DNA from: Erythrobasidium yunnanense
Taxonomy: Eukaryota; Basidiomycota; Cystobasidiomycetes; Erythrobasidiales; Erythrobasidiaceae
Direction of reading: 5' to 3'
Length of the DNA: 64,000 nt
Assembly: GCA_001600175.1 (NCBI GenBank)
Contig: BCJC01000001.1
Coordinates: 2,899,652-2,963,651 of the forward strand
Position numbers and translations under genes: made by a program. Positions 31,695-44,081 of this stretch are shown here, one piece after another (the stretch's first letter is position 1; each line of letters starts with the position of its first letter). The notes beneath the pieces are model-generated. The model did no database searches. It saw only the letters and a program-made list of their open reading frames with translations, and was not told the DNA's origin.

Positions 31695-33042
31695 TCAAGC
31701 TTGTAGTAAGTACTCTACAGATCGGTTGACATCGTTGCCGCCCCTTTGTAGAGCTGAATTGATCTGGTCTACGGTTGACTGAGGGAACATTGCTTGCAAC
31801 TGCGCTACGGCTTCTGCTGAAGGCGCCGAAGCTGAGCGAGTGCCAGCGCTGCCAAATGACCGGATCAGTAAGGTTGTCAGCACGAAGTATGCAGTACGTA
31901 CAAAGTCTGCACAACCTCGGATATGGCACCCTGTCGTGCTGTTGTCCCCGCACGAGGTGTCGTGCTAGCTGTAGTGGTACCTTGCGTTGGTAGCTCGATA
32001 TCATCCAGCGCAGTCCTCGTGGACCGCCTAGGTATCCTTTCCGTCTCCAGAAGCGGCCCTAAAACCTTCTTGCATCCTCTTTGTAATAGCACTGGCACTC
32101 TCCACCTCCGACTACCTAGGAAATTGTTGTTATATAGTACGCCAGCCGCAATACCGCAGATCGCTGAAATGACCGAGTTTGGCGGTTGAGAGAAGACGAG
32201 TTGTAATGATAGGAGATACAGAAGTGATTTGGAGGAGAATGATATGCCGAAAATCTTGTAGATGTATGAAGAGGGAACGGAGCGATCGTAGTTGTATATG
32301 AGGGCGAAGATGAAGCTATAGGGTCCGGCTGGGAGGTACCTGAAAGCTTCAAAGTCAGCATGTATTGAGGTTATGTTGACTCTGTACGGCCTACTCTAGA
32401 CCCAGTTTATTCAGCAAAGCGAGGGCTACCACCTCGAGAGCGGTGCCCACGAAGCTCGAGACCAGCGCAAAGGACTACCACCAAGTTAACAGGGTTACAA
32501 GACTGCAGTGCGTGAATTGTAACTTACCACAAACTTGGCAGTGCCGAATCTACGCTCGAGCGTGACGGAGGTATTGAAGAGGATGAGAATGGAGACGAAG
32601 AGGTCGATGGAGCTTGTGAATGCTAGATTGCGGGTTATGAGACGCCATAGCTATACAGACTGTTAGCGTTCGAAGCTGCATACAGAGCCAGAGCACGGCG
32701 GACCTGATGATCCCTAAGAACCGAGAGCATTCATCAGCTTGCAGTCAAGGCTTAGAAGCACGTAAGCAAACCTTGTTATATGAGGCACGAGCTGTAGATG
32801 GAAGTAGTGCTTCTTTCCGAATGTACTATCGGTCGGAGAGCCGGGAGCATCATCAGTCTTGGACCGTTTCTATCTGTCCAAGCTTGCGCATTTCGTCTCA
32901 TACCTAGCTATGAATGAAGCAAGTCCAGTCCAAATGAGCAGGCCTGATAAGTCGCCAGCGTTTGATCAGCTTCGAGACCTTGTAATGATGCCGGTCTTCG
33001 CATGTTCGCACCTTTTGAGGCAGCTCCGTGGGCGAAGGACAT
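31695..33042 (-). CDS. Dsc2/UBAC2-like ER rhomboid pseudoprotease with C-terminal CUE domain
   Basis: Predicted ER/Golgi membrane protein of the UBAC2/Dsc2 family, which anchors membrane E3 ubiquitin ligases; in fission yeast the Dsc complex acts in SREBP cleavage and protein quality control. Exons read from MSFAHGAASKGLLIWTGLAS through FGKKHYFHLQLVPHITRDHQ, LWRLITRNLAFTSSIDLFVS, TLERRFGTAKF, YLPAGPYSFIFALIYNYDRS and VISAICGIAAGVLYNNNFLG. This is the rhomboid-like layout without catalytic Ser/His. After a linker rich in Thr, the last exon carries a CUE/UBA-type domain (about 45 residues): AVAQLQAMFPQSTVDQINSA, then GNDVNRSVEYLLQA. At least eight exons, including one of about 10 bases (around 32710) supported by family spacing (ITR-DHQ-LWRL). 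The three missing catalytic features and the CUE domain are as known for the family. Confidence 0.85.
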
Positions 33043-33281
33043 CTTCGAGCAATATGTAGCCTTGGTAGGTGTGCGTTATCGTAGAGTCTGCATGGCAAGA
33101 GGTAATGGTGTTGAGAAGAGCAGGACGCGTGGTACGTCGCAAGCGCACTGGTGCTCTTTGCTTTTGTACTGCATTCTACTGCTTTATCTACTTCATCTGA
33201 TATGCGAACTACTTTGCGACGGCGTGTGCGAACGAGAACGAGAACGACTTCTACTACCTAATAAATATTATGCGAGATGGG

Positions 33282-35837
33282 TTATACATCATGGCGCGCC
33301 TGCTTCGAGTGCATTCGAAGCATACGCCCATATTTATGGAGCAGAAAGGGGAGAGGTATAAAGAAGATGCACAAGCAGCCCAGGATCAAGCTGCCGAAGA
33401 AGACCGGTCCCCAGCTGACAGCCAGATTGTTGAACATGGCATGTGCGAATAGAGGAAAGCAAGCTCCCATCATGGATCTGTACCACAAACTGAGTCAGGT
33501 AACTTCTAGCATAACGGCGAATCGGGCACATACCTGAAGAAGTCGTTGCCGGCAAGTATACTTGCTGCCCGCCGTGGATATGCTTCCTGTAAATAGTTGA
33601 CAGCACCTAGGAAGGTCAAGAAATCGCCAGCAGAGTAAATGACCGTGAAGATGGTGGGTGCCATCTAGCGTTTACACAAATGTTAGCAAGATGAGTTTGG
33701 TCCAAATAGCGTCACATACCCAATGGATGTCACGTCGAGCTAATGCGCCAAAACCGATGATGCCGATAGGTAGGAGAATAGAGCCGACCATTGCAATGGG
33801 TAACCTTGTTTCTGGTGGTCGCATTCCTTTGCGCAGCCTATACCGAGGAATCTCATAGTAGCGATTGTCTGTAGCAGGCTTGTCAATCTAAGCCGGACAT
33901 ACCCTAAGGCTCGTCCAGCTTACATAGACAGTAGCCAATGTAGGCGAAAAGAGCGCCAATGAACAGCTAAGAAAGCTTTATCAGATCCATGCGAAAACAC
34001 AGGCAGTCCTGGATGCAACTTACACCCATAAACGCTAAGCCTGTTTCTCCCAGGTCGAAGCCGTACACATTCCCGTAGACAAGCCCGAAGCTTTCGATCC
34101 AAATGTACAGAATCTGTAAAGAGCTCAATCAGCCTTTGCAAGTCCACAGGTACAGATCGCAACTCACTGAATACAGTAGGCCTACGTAGAGATTGGTAGC
34201 AAGGCACATCGGTTCCGCTACGGATAGCCAGATCGGAAGGACAAGCTGCGGTAAAATCGTAAGCGATGTCACGAACGAGACGATATCAGCTGGCCTACAG
34301 TCTCCAAGACGACTTGCTTCACACTAATGCTCTCAAGCTCTGTGGCAGCTCGCAAGCTATCGTTGCCGGTGCGCTTTCTCAGTCTCTGAGCTCTTCGTAG
34401 CAGGATCGTATCGCTGGAAGTTTCGGGAAAGGAGAATATGAGAGTCAACAGACAGAAGCCATCAAGCCAAAGAAGAACCCAGAAGGCCCATCGCCATCCG
34501 TTCGCTTGTATAGCAAAGCCTGTATATACGCAGCGATTCAGTCGGTGCAGGACCAATGGCAGAGCACACTAGCACGCACCTCCTAGTAGAGGACCCAAAG
34601 TCGGGCCGCATACCGCTGCCATGACCCAAACGCCAACGGCATAAGGCCGCGTCTTCTGTGAGTACATGTCTCCTAGACTAGCTGCTCCTGTTGCCAGTAC
34701 AGGGCTCCCTACAAAGCCAGCCAGGAAACGGAGTACGAGTAAGCCAGCGAAATTGTTGACTGTGGCACTGATCGGCTGTAGCATGACTGGAGCCGTACGT
34801 CAGCTTGGGGGTCAGGCTACTCGGAGAGAAACTAACCGAAGAGAGCCAATGTCACGACATATGGTGGAGTGCGACCGACAGCGGGTATCTCCGACAGAGG
34901 GGACAAGAAGAGCGGCCCTGTGGATTGCCTATTCAGAGCAAGTATTCGCAAGGGACAGCGCAGACTTACCGATTCCGTAGCCCATCACGAACAAGGAGAG
35001 ACCGAGTGTAGCCTCGACATTAGAGATACCGAACGTTTCGTTCAAGGAAGCGTAGCCAGGACTGTAAATTGCAGAACCGATCTAGCGAATTTCGACATCA
35101 GTAAGCATTCACTCGTGACCCGCATGCAGGGCGTACATATATAGAGAACGTCAACAAGCACAGCTGTGCCGTGACGGTATTCTTTTTCCATGTCGACCAA
35201 TTTCGAGGATTTGCAGGATCATCCAGGCCATACCACGTTACAAGGTTGGGATCCTCTGCTTGAGGAACAGTCGTCTGCGAGTCTCGATGTCCTGCAGCTG
35301 TTCCATTCTCTAGCGTGGAAAGAGCTTCCTCAAGAGGTTGCTCCTCTGGATCACGTGATCCTAGGGGAGGTGTAGGTACGACTGTGTCTTCGCTGTTTCG
35401 CGCTTGATCAATGCTAGGACGGTCAGATTTTGGTTTCGGACGGTTTCCAAATGTGGCCTGCTTCTGCTTCTCGTCCCGCGGGCGGTTCTCACGCGTGTAT
35501 CTGTCGGGGACGTTCCAACTCGCTTGCTCTTCCGCGTAATAAGCAACGCTAGAACGCGTCGAAAAGTACAGCAGCTGTCCAGCTGAAAGGTATTTCAGAC
35601 ACCTCTTCTTGCTTTGTACAGCTTAATGACTTACCAACGCTCTCTAGGAACCAGTCTGGTAGGTTGGCCGTCCTCTGACGAGGGACATCGAGGTCTCCTT
35701 CATACATGTTCGGTATTGGCAGGTGTATGCAGAGGCTGTAAGTTGGCGTCAAAAGGTCTTATGACGATCCCTTTTCCATTCTCCAGAGAAAAGTCTTTAG
35801 CCGGTCGGCTAGAGTCGGCTGCGGTCGCAGCGTTCAT
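33282..35837 (-). CDS. MFS transporter, DHA1 drug/polyamine type
   Basis: Major facilitator with 12 expected helices, likely plasma membrane or vacuole. The N-terminal cytosolic part begins MNAATAADSSRPAKDFSLEN and includes LVTWYGLDDPANPRNWSTWK, the typical (D/E)-P-x-NPxNWxxxKK entry of fungal DHA1 carriers. The first helix pair follows (LCLLTFSIYI, SAIYSPGYASLNETFGISN). Further exons give FLAGFVGSPVLATGAASLGD, MYSQKTRPYAVGVWVMAAVC, then GPTLGPLLGG (antiporter motif C-like), NGWRWAFWVLLWLDG, and a central loop with RRAQRLRKRTGNDSLR. The end includes VIYSAGDFLTFLGAVNYLQE, AYPRRAASILAGNDFFRSMM and FHIPLPFL-like FIPLPFLLHKYGR. More than ten short exons. Relatives include Tpo polyamine exporters and Flr1-type drug exporters, which cannot be separated by sequence alone. 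The next gene, 240 bases away, is on the same strand. Confidence 0.8.
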
Positions 35838-35977
35838 AGTCGCCTTTTAGCGACGATGGCGGGCGAAGCGCTCCCCACGTTTTGGCACAGTTGTTCCGTG
35901 AAGCGTCGCTTGTCTGGGGGCGCCTTCCTACGCTATCCCTGCACGATCGCGCTTCTCCTTGAGATATTGTTGCTCGG

Positions 35978-37733
35978 CTAATTCGGCTCGCGCCAGGAAC
36001 TCCAGAATGACAGATGCTCTTGCGCGTATGCTGCATACCGTACGTCCTTCTGCTGTGGGTCCGAAGGCTGTACGAGACGATAGAGCCAGCAGCAGAAGAT
36101 GGCCACGAACTCGAACACTACTATTCCCGCAAATATAGCTTCGAGGATCCAGAAGCTAGAAGGAGCCAGGAGTCAATGGTGTACTGTTATGATGCACGTA
36201 AACAGGCTGGCGCCGGTAGGATGCAGCTTACGCAGGTGTACCCAGGGTGTCGCCTAAAGCTGTGAATGTAAGGATGATGCCGGCTGCGAATGCAATGTTG
36301 TCAGACAAGACGTGGAGCCAGCGCAACATGCTGCTTGCTAGTTGGGAACGTCAATGGCCATGCGCCAGCAGGATTTACTAAGAAGGCGAGAATACTTCAG
36401 CGGATGCAAAGCCATAACGATTCGGCTTCCTCACAGTATAGATGCGCTCGCCAGCCAATACTGTATGCAGATTTACTTGAGCTCAGGTACCGTAGCGCTA
36501 TCTGAGTGCGATACTCACGCCCACGGTATCAGAGCAAAAAGCCAAAAGTATATAGCTACTCCTTGAAGCATCAGGGCAGTAGGTATGGAGCTGTAACGGA
36601 TGATGTCTGCGCCGAACTGTGGGATACTGGTATGTAGAGGTAGAATCGCTTGACCGTATTCACCCAATTTTAGCAGCACTAAAGCAGTGTAGCCTTGGAA
36701 ACGGGTCGCATCAGTCATTTTTAGAGTCTTTTGTCTCTCATACACGTACCGGGAGGACCTGCAGCTATGAAAGCTGTAGCGGAGCTTGCGCCTCTATGGA
36801 AGCCGTATCGAATAGCCCGATACTGACTGACTACGATAAAGCACATGGCGATGGTGAAGCCTAGTCCTTGCATTATATACCCGACAAGCAGCCAAGGTCT
36901 GCCCATGCGTCGGATCGATTCTTGCCAGAATTGTGACCGCCATAGAGCCCACAAGCATCTGGGTGCTGTTTTAGCGCATACGATACATTCAGCTGCCCGA
37001 CACACCATAGGGAAGACCATAAAGCATCCCGTCAAGGAGAAACTGCTGAGTTCATGCGCTTTGCCGATAGATCCGAACCAATACAGAATAATAGGTACGC
37101 AGCAGACCAGCGAAGCTGCAAAGTAGACCCTGAAGCGATCAATATGTCAGCTCGTGGTATGCTTCAAATATTGAGTGCCTACCAAAATACGGAGATGTAG
37201 GCTAGCGGGTATTCATCTGCGTCGAACCCTCCCAAGGTATGCGCGTAGTATACGGTTCCAATGCAAATGGTTGCAAAGTCCAGAGCTGCCAACGGTATGA
37301 GTAGGCTTGCAGCAGGATTGGCGGTCCGCTTGACGAAAGCATCCCGATTTACTGGATAGAACCCGTTACGAATGCGCGCTATAGGACAAAATGATACCTA
37401 CAATACGCCGAGCTGCCAATAAGAAGCCAGTTTAGGGTAAAAATAAGACAGTTTACGAAGAAAAGGATAATCCTGTAGGCAGCGATCAGTCCCAAACGTG
37501 CCGTAAGCAAAGTCGCAGGATGCGCTCTATGATGGTGAGCCATGGCTTATGCCAATGTATAGCCGCTAAGGAGATGTATGCTGCTCCGCAAGCTATGCCC
37601 GCCGCGAAGTTCTGGCGATGGGAGTTCGACAAATGTGAGACATGGGCCTCGAAGATCACCGCCAGTTCGCAAGTAGTGTTACCTGCCATTTTCCGCCATG
37701 CAGAATCCTGCGGAAGATGCTTGCTGCTTGCAT
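35978..37733 (-). CDS. TDT-family transporter (SLAC1/Mae1/voltage-dependent anion channel), one frame conflict
   Basis: The family moves malate, sulfite or other small anions. Readable segments from the N-terminus: MQAASIFRRILHGGKWQNFA, GIACGAAYISLAAIHW (first helix), RIILFFVSF, then ARIRNGFYPVNRDAFVKRTA, NPAASLLIPLAALDFATICI, YPLAYISVFWVYFAASLVCC, HELSSFSLTGCFMVFPM, TQMLVGSMAVTILARIDPTH, WLLVGYIMQGLGFTIAMCFI, TAFIAAGPPGYTALVLLKLG and finally FAAGIILTFTALGDTLG plus WILEAIFAGIVVFEFVAIFC. This order (HP-S-L, FW-(I/V)-Y, FP-x-M-L-x-G-S, QGLGF, FIAxGPPG) is that of fungal TDT proteins. Near 36890-36905, between DPTHGQ and WLLVGYI, the two parts are in different frames with no room for an intron, so there is either an indel in the gene or a sequence error. 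The 5' exons are also uncertain. It may be a recent pseudogene. Confidence 0.6.
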
Positions 37734-37949
37734 GGACTCTGGATCAGCTGTCTCGCCCGGCGTCTCCACTGAGCCTCGGTGTTGTTGTAGTATCAGGGCT
37801 GACGAGCAGCGCAATCAGGCATGAAGGTATAGGTGATTTTCCCTTAGATTGAAGTCTTGACAGTCGAGAAGTCTAGTTTCTGGTTGGTAGGGTTCATACG
37901 CCGAGCGAATGACATTTGCAATTCTGACTGCGAAATCTTACCTGTAAAA

Positions 37950-40063
37950 TCATTTCCTTTGCATCTCTATTGTCTCTAGAGCTACATTACTGGATTGTGA
38001 AGGGAAGGGATCCTCACGCTCCGAACTGTCCACTACTTGGTACTCAACACCGCTATTGCTTTCCACTCCGATAGCCCTCTTGAATCTTGCTATCACAGTC
38101 GCGAATGTCCCACGGCTTGACTGACCTTCGTCAGGCCGCAAGCTCTTAGCGATTAGATAGGCCGGGTAGGCAGCACCCATGAAAGCTGACAATGTTGCGA
38201 TGCGTCAGCTTGATCATTATTGCTGTACAGATGGCTGGCCTCACCGAAGGCGAGCAAAGCTTCGATAGGCTTTTCGTAGAATGCCGTTACTAACTGGTAA
38301 GCCATTGTAACGATGCAGACATAAGGCGAAAGGACCGGGGCCTTGTAGGGTCTACATGGGCAATCAGCGAGCTGCGTATGGGTCTAGCTATGTATGGGGC
38401 TCACCTCTTCAGGTCAGGTTGCTGCTTAGCCAGAAAGAACATGCCTATGACGGTCGCTAGCATAAGCGTCATGCCCATAATACCGCCCATGACAAGCAGG
38501 AAGCGGAAGCTTCCAATAAGAATCATGCTACTCCAACATTAGCAATCTACTTCCTCTGTATGTAGCCACACGGGCGGCCCTCACACTAGGCATAGCGCCA
38601 ATTGGAACATCTGGATTCTGCCTTCTCAGATTATGAAGCTTCGATGCAGGGCTGATGCTCACAATGGCATTGAAAGGAGTCCTGCTCTTCTCATCGAGAT
38701 CAGCAAGCATGCTTGGTAAGAAGCCTTTTGTTGCAGTTGCGGCGATCACTCGCGAGCCTGTCAGAACCACTCTGTTGTATCAATCAGCAATCTTGAAGAC
38801 CCCTACCCTAAGAAGCTCTTCTTGCTCACACGTTCAGCGCTCCGAAAGTGCTCATCGCAACAACGAGGGTGAAGAAGATGCCGCCAGCCGAACCCAGAAC
38901 GGCATATCCAAAATCGAGTGCTACAGTCTCTGTGTCCTGTATCAACGATTTTGGCAGGACTGCAAAGTAGGCTGGGCCGGGCAATCCAATCAGCCAACGG
39001 CGGGGACTTTTTGCCTTGGACGTGCCTACCGATATTGGCTGAAGTATATAGCAGCATCACTACAGCGATAGCGATCGATAAGGCAAGTGGGAGATCGCGT
39101 GCAGGCTTCTTGAACTCTCCAGCCACTTCGCCAGGAACTGCTATGCCTTCATACGCCTACATTGTGGTGTCTCGTAAACAAGGGTTCACGAAATCGTAAG
39201 AGAGTATGTACGCACATACATTGCCGCGATCAGGGCAAGCACATACTGTCCTGGCCTCGTTGCAGAACCTTCCCACAGAGCGTCTGAGCTGAAACCCTTA
39301 TCCTGACGACCCGAGAAGTACACAGCCAGTCCGAGAACGATGATGGTCATGAGCGCGAGGAGCTTCATGGAGGAGAGCACGAGCGTAGTATGGGATCCGG
39401 AACGCATGCTGAAAGTATTGATACTTGAGACTGAGATAACTATAGCTGCCGCGATCAGCTTGGTAACGTATGCTGGTATAGCATCCAAGCTGGCGGTATC
39501 TGGACCATCTGCGCTTCCAAAGAAGATGTAGTAGAAGGCTCTACACGCGTACTTCGAGCAGATAAATGCGTGCATAGCCATGCTAGCTGGGCGCAGAGCC
39601 GTGATCGTCGACCATGAGTAGAGGAAACTCATGAAAGGCCCATACATTTCCCCGAGATAGACAACAGGTCCGCCAGACGATGGAAGCGCTGCGCCCTGAA
39701 ATTGCGAAATGTCAATAGTGACCTGATGAAAGGAGCATCTCGCGGTACGCACCAGCTCTGCATAACATTGCGCACTGATCAGGGTCAGGATACCGGCCAC
39801 TACCCATACGCTCAAGGATGCGCCAATGCTGCCGGCATTCGCAGCTATGATGCCCTGTCGCACAAGGTCAGCTACATTTCCAAGACGTGAACATGTTGTT
39901 CGCATACAGGTGTCGAGAAGATCCCACTACCGACAAGGATGCCCACCACAAGCGCAATCGCGTCGAGCAGGCCGATGTGTCTAGGCGCCTCTAACTTGAC
40001 GATTGTGTTGGCTGCATCTCCAACGTCGCTGGTGTCGCTGACTTCTTCATTCGTCGCCGTCAT
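37950..40063 (-). CDS. LAT-type amino-acid permease 1 (methionine permease/Mup1-like, APC superfamily)
   Basis: Plasma-membrane amino-acid importer with 12 expected helices. The start MTATNEEVSDTSDVGDAANT leads to HIGLLDAIALVVGILVGSGI and FSTP (helix 1, GSGIF motif). Next come SIGASLSVWVVAGILTLISA, ALPSSGGPVVYLGEMYG, ITALRPASMAMHAFICSKYA, SINTFSMRSGSHTTLVLSSM, KLLALMTIIVLGLAVYFSGR, a conserved AYEGIAVPGEVAGEFKKPAR (helix 6-7 region), DLPLALSIAIAVVMLLYTSA, and GGIFFTLVVAMSTFGALNV. The last exon encodes AYPAYLIAKSLR and a cytosolic tail with Ser/Glu-rich EDPFPSQSS, plausible as a regulatory tail. The P-G-E-(V/M)-x-(D/G)-(A/E) block and absence of an extra two helices place it in the LAT/MUP1 group. 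It diverges from the oxidoreductase gene to its right. It has a paralogue at 41952-44081. Confidence 0.85.
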
Positions 40064-40487
40064 GTGTTGCAACGCAGATTCTGATAGGCAGACGACAGCG
40101 CATGTCCAAGGGAGTGTCCAGGCTTCACGCTCTTCAGGCTGACACCAATTCGGCTGAGGACCGCGACAGTATGCAAGAGAGGCTTCTATCGCTGCATCGC
40201 TGACTCTTCAGGCTCAGTATTATAGCTTTTGCTTTATCGCATATCGTCACAAGAACAGGTCAAAGGGCGCTCGGCATCGCCAAGGCAGGCAGCTCTCGGA
40301 TGTTGCAGAAGGTTCGGAGTCCCAACATGACAACCTATGCAGCCCGGACCATCTCCTTCCTCGTTGAAGCCTGCAGAAACGAGAACGGAATCACCATGCC
40401 CCATCGGCTGCTCGACCCCGCAGGGCCCGGCATTGACACTTTCGCAGCTTGGGACCGTAGGCAGGACGTTCTTCTTGCGAACATACG
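40064..40487. promoter_or_regulatory. Divergent promoter region, permease 1 and oxidoreductase
   Basis: This 424-base region lies between two divergent starts and so must carry both promoters. Co-regulation is possible but no paired binding sites were recognised. Small frames on both strands are chance. Confidence 0.4.
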
Positions 40488-41712
40488 ATGTCTGGCCATG
40501 GAATTGCTCTCCTAGGAGGTGGTGTCTTCGCTCGATCCGCTGTACGCAAGACACTTTGTATCCACTCTACACAAGGATTCAGTACTAAAGCGAATGTAGC
40601 ATCTCCCTGCCCTTTACGGCGTGCCAGAGTTCTCCCTCAAGGCAGTTTGGTCGCGAAGCGAGGCCTCTGCGAAGGCTACCCTTGAAGATGCCCAAAAGCT
40701 GGGCTTCGAAGGGGTCCAGCTTTATCACGAAAGCGGCAACGACACTCTATCTTTACTTCTAGCTCGTGAAGACGTTAAGAGTGTAGTCCTCGCTCTGCCT
40801 ATCCCGCATCAAGCGGATGTCATCAAGCTGGCATTCGCGGCAGGGAAGAATGTAATCAGCGAGAAGCCTGCAGCAAAGGATGTAGCTACTGCGAGATCCT
40901 TGGTGGAGCTATACGAGAAGGAGTACGCTCACAAAGGCCTGTCCTGGATAATCGCGGAACAATATCCGGTAGGCTGCTTGTGTTCATTGTTTGCGGTAAT
41001 GATCAATCATTGATGCGCTTTGTTCGCCCAGTACGAGCCTGGCTACGTGGAAGCTCGGCGGATTATGGCTTCTGGACAACTCGGCACACTGCGTTCATTC
41101 ACCATGGAATGGCTGCACTTCGTAGCACCCGATTGGAAGTACCAGACTGAATGGAGGAAGGAACCGAGCCACCAAGGCGGGTACCTCTTAGATGGTGGCG
41201 TGCACAATGCAGCCGCCCTGAGATACGTTCTTAGCGCCTATAATAGCGCGACGATGACCGAGGTCGCAGCAGCAACCGCATCCCATCATGAGCATCTTCC
41301 TCCGGCCGACACGATGCAGGGTCTGATCAAGACATCTGCTGGCATCAACGGAACTTTCACGCTGGCTGTGTCGCACGAACAGCGATCTCCGGCTGCCTAT
41401 GTCTTCCACGGCTCCAAAGCCATCATGACTGTCCAGATGCAGTTCAACCCAAAGGCAATGAGACTGGACTATAAAGTGTCAGTCAAGTCGAATGAGCAAG
41501 GAGTCGTCTCGAGCGGAGATTTCGACGGAATAGGTGTTGCTGAGGAGTTTAAAGCGTTCGCAAAAGCTTTGATAGCTGGAAGCGATTCAGAAGAGATGAA
41601 AGATGTTTTGAGCAGGAGCGGGCCAAGACAAGGTCTAGCGGACGTGGCTGTCATCGAGGGTATGCTGAAGAGTGCGGAAAGTGGACGATGGGTCGCTTTG
41701 AACAGCTTATAG
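40488..41712 (+). CDS. Gfo/Idh/MocA-family NAD(P)-dependent oxidoreductase
   Basis: Three exons (40488-40541, 40600-40968, 41032-41712) encode 367 residues. The Rossmann start is MSGHGIALLGGGVFARSA, continuing after the first splice as HLPALYGVPEFSLKAVWSRS. The family blocks are VVLALPIPHQADVIKLAFAA, GKNVISEKPAA (the conserved EKP), then the substrate-domain landmarks YEPGYVEARRIMASGQLGTL and QGGYLLDGGVHNAAALRYVL (GG-x-(L/I)-x-D-x-G-x-H). The final Lys of EKP and the Asp/His of DGGVH are kept, so it should be active. Members act on sugars, inositols, biliverdin and related compounds; the substrate cannot be read. The tiny first exon (54 bases) carries the GGGVFA dinucleotide-binding turn and has good splice sites. 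It sits between two amino-acid permeases, which may point to a shared catabolic role. Confidence 0.88.
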
Positions 41713-41951
41713 TCTTATCATAGGCTGCGTGCGTTTATCTTGTATCTTGAAAGTTGCCTGGAATATTAATCTCTGCTCGAGTAGCAGCTAGGCCTAGCCA
41801 TGTGTCAATGGTTGTTCTCCTGTGAATCTAATTGGTGTCGTCTAGTTCTACAGCTTCGTAAGTCTTGTCCTGCCCCTGCCGGCGGAATAAGCCATGAACG
41901 GATCGAGGCACTTCTCTAAGCCGTTCCAGGAAGAGCTCTGGGGATTTGAAA

Positions 41952-44081
41952 TCAGCGACGCAGGCACCTGGAGAGCGAACTCATACCTCGTCTGCTCTGA
42001 GATTTGAGCGGCTCTCCGTACATTCCTTGTCTAATTGGCGCCTTTCGCGTGAACAAATAGACTGGATAGCCAGCGACTATGAAGCCTGCCACACTTGTCA
42101 GGACTGTAGATTGGGCGATGCTCCAAGAACTACGCACCGAAAGCAGCCAATGCTTCTAGAGGAGCCGAGAAAATAGGCATGAGAAGGAGGAAGAGCGCTA
42201 CACAGCAGAAGATAACTGGCGTGACTAGCCAAGCCCGATATGGCCGCTTCAGGTTTGGCTCGCGATTGCGCAATATGAGCAGACCAAGTACCGTTAGGAG
42301 GTAGAAGAGCCAGCTGCCTATGCCAAAGAAAGATACCAGGGAAGAAAAGTTGCCAAAGGCGATCATACTATACGACGCTCAGCGACCATCAGCATACATG
42401 GCGCAGTGCAGGCCTACACGAATGTAAGGAGCGTTTGCAAGATCTGCCGAGCGTTATTAGCGCTCTTCGGATGGCTTCTTAAACCACCTACAATCGAATT
42501 GACCGGAGTTTTACGGGTGGCATGCAAGCGTGCAAACCATTTCGGCAGGTATCCTTCCTTAGCGGCCACGAGGATGAGGCGTGAGCTAGTGAAGAGCGAG
42601 CTGAGGCCACAATTGCAATAAGTCAGCTAGCGAATGACTGCGAACTGAGCTACCCACCTGTTCAGCGCTCCGAAACATGATACGGCAACCACTAAAGCAA
42701 AGACTATACCACCAGCTGGTCCGAAAATCTCTCTGCCAAAGTCCAATCCGACTGTATTGCTGGAAGCAACAAGGCTTTTCGGCAGGACAATGAAGTAGGC
42801 TGCGAAGACATCTCAGATCAGTGCGCGTCGAGAAGACGCTTTGCGAACTCACATATGTTTGCTGTCACGAACAGAACGATCACTGTCGGCAGAGATATAT
42901 GGATGGCCAGAGGTAGATCGCGTGAGACGTTCTTCATCTCGCCAGCGACATAACAGCATTGATCCCAGCCGTCATAAGCCTGCAGGAGCATTAGCCCAAA
43001 CGTCTTGTATGGTCCATTGTACGTACCCACAGCCCGCTATATAGTGCAAGCGCATATCGACCTGGCGAAGATGCCGATCCTTCGAAGATACTTCCGCGCA
43101 AGCTATCACTAGCTTTTCCCAAACCAAGCTGGACAATGCCCATGATTGCTACAGCCAGCAGGGCGAGTAGCTGCATTCGCATCAGCTATCGCCAGTCTAG
43201 AACCCTTATTAAGAACTCACTTTAGACAGAGTAAGAGCTATTTGCGCTCTTGTCCCAAGCTCTAAGCTGACCGCGTTCAAGACAGCTATGGACGTGATTG
43301 CCGAAGTCGCGACCAGCTTGATGACGAGCATTGGAATTTCTAGGGTGCTTTCTCCGCCGGCAGCACTGACTGTAGCATGGTAAAATATCCTGCACATATA
43401 TTCTCCGAATATGATGGATATGATAGCGGCACTGCCAGGTTTGAGTGCGACGATCGCAGACCAGCTGTAAAGGTACGAAACGGTGGGACCGTACGCATAT
43501 CGAAGATAGGCTTGCGCACCACCGTTCTCAGGTATCGCAGCACCCTTCGCGATACTTCAGCATCACAATAGTGGCCGTTGCGAGGTGGACCTACCAGCTC
43601 AGCAAAGGAAGACGCGCCAGTCCAAGCCAGAAGACCAGCGCCCAGCCATAACAGGAGCGAAGCGCCCACACTGCCGCTATCAGCGGTCAATAAGCCCTAC
43701 GAACCTGGTCAGCTAACGGCTTATCAGTCTATAAGCGGCACGACTTGCCGGCGAACTGAAGATCCCGCTTCCTATTTGAAGTCCCACTATAAGTGCTATT
43801 CCTCCAGCTAGGTTGAGGTGCTGTACCTCTTGGCCTAGCTCATCTGCGGTCGCGACGTGTTTAGAGAGAGGAATAGGCAGAGCATGAAAAGCCATAGAGA
43901 TGCTCGAGATTGATTCTGTACGCGCTCGATGACCGTATTCAGGCCTGCCGACGTCGCCATTTTGCAGGAATCCAGCAGTTTCGTCCTCTCGTTCGCCCTG
44001 ATTGTCGTTTTCTACAAGACCGCCAGCATCGTCTTGATCTCTGGCTCTTCCTTTGCCTTTATCGACGTGGTTCCCGTTCAT
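41952..44081 (-). CDS. LAT-type amino-acid permease 2
   Basis: Paralogue of the permease at 37950-40063. The N-terminal cytosolic part (MNGNHVDKGKGRARDQDDAG) is longer and acidic. Helix 1 is LAGGIALIVGLQIGSGIFSS. Then come SVGASLLLWLGAGLLAWTGA, SSFAELVG, RIFYHATVSAAGGESTLEIP, MLVIKLVATSAITSIAVLNA, LGTRAQIALTLSKV, LLALLAVAIMGIVQLGLGKA, a YDGWDQCCYVAGEMKNVSRD block in the helix 6-7 region, LPLAIHISLPTVIVLFVTAN and a late FGIGSWLFYLLTVLGLLILR. The tail after the last helix is short and basic. The end at 41952 assumes the last small intron is retained or absent; a spliced version would end slightly further on. It is divergent from IPI1, only 81 bases apart. Confidence 0.82.
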
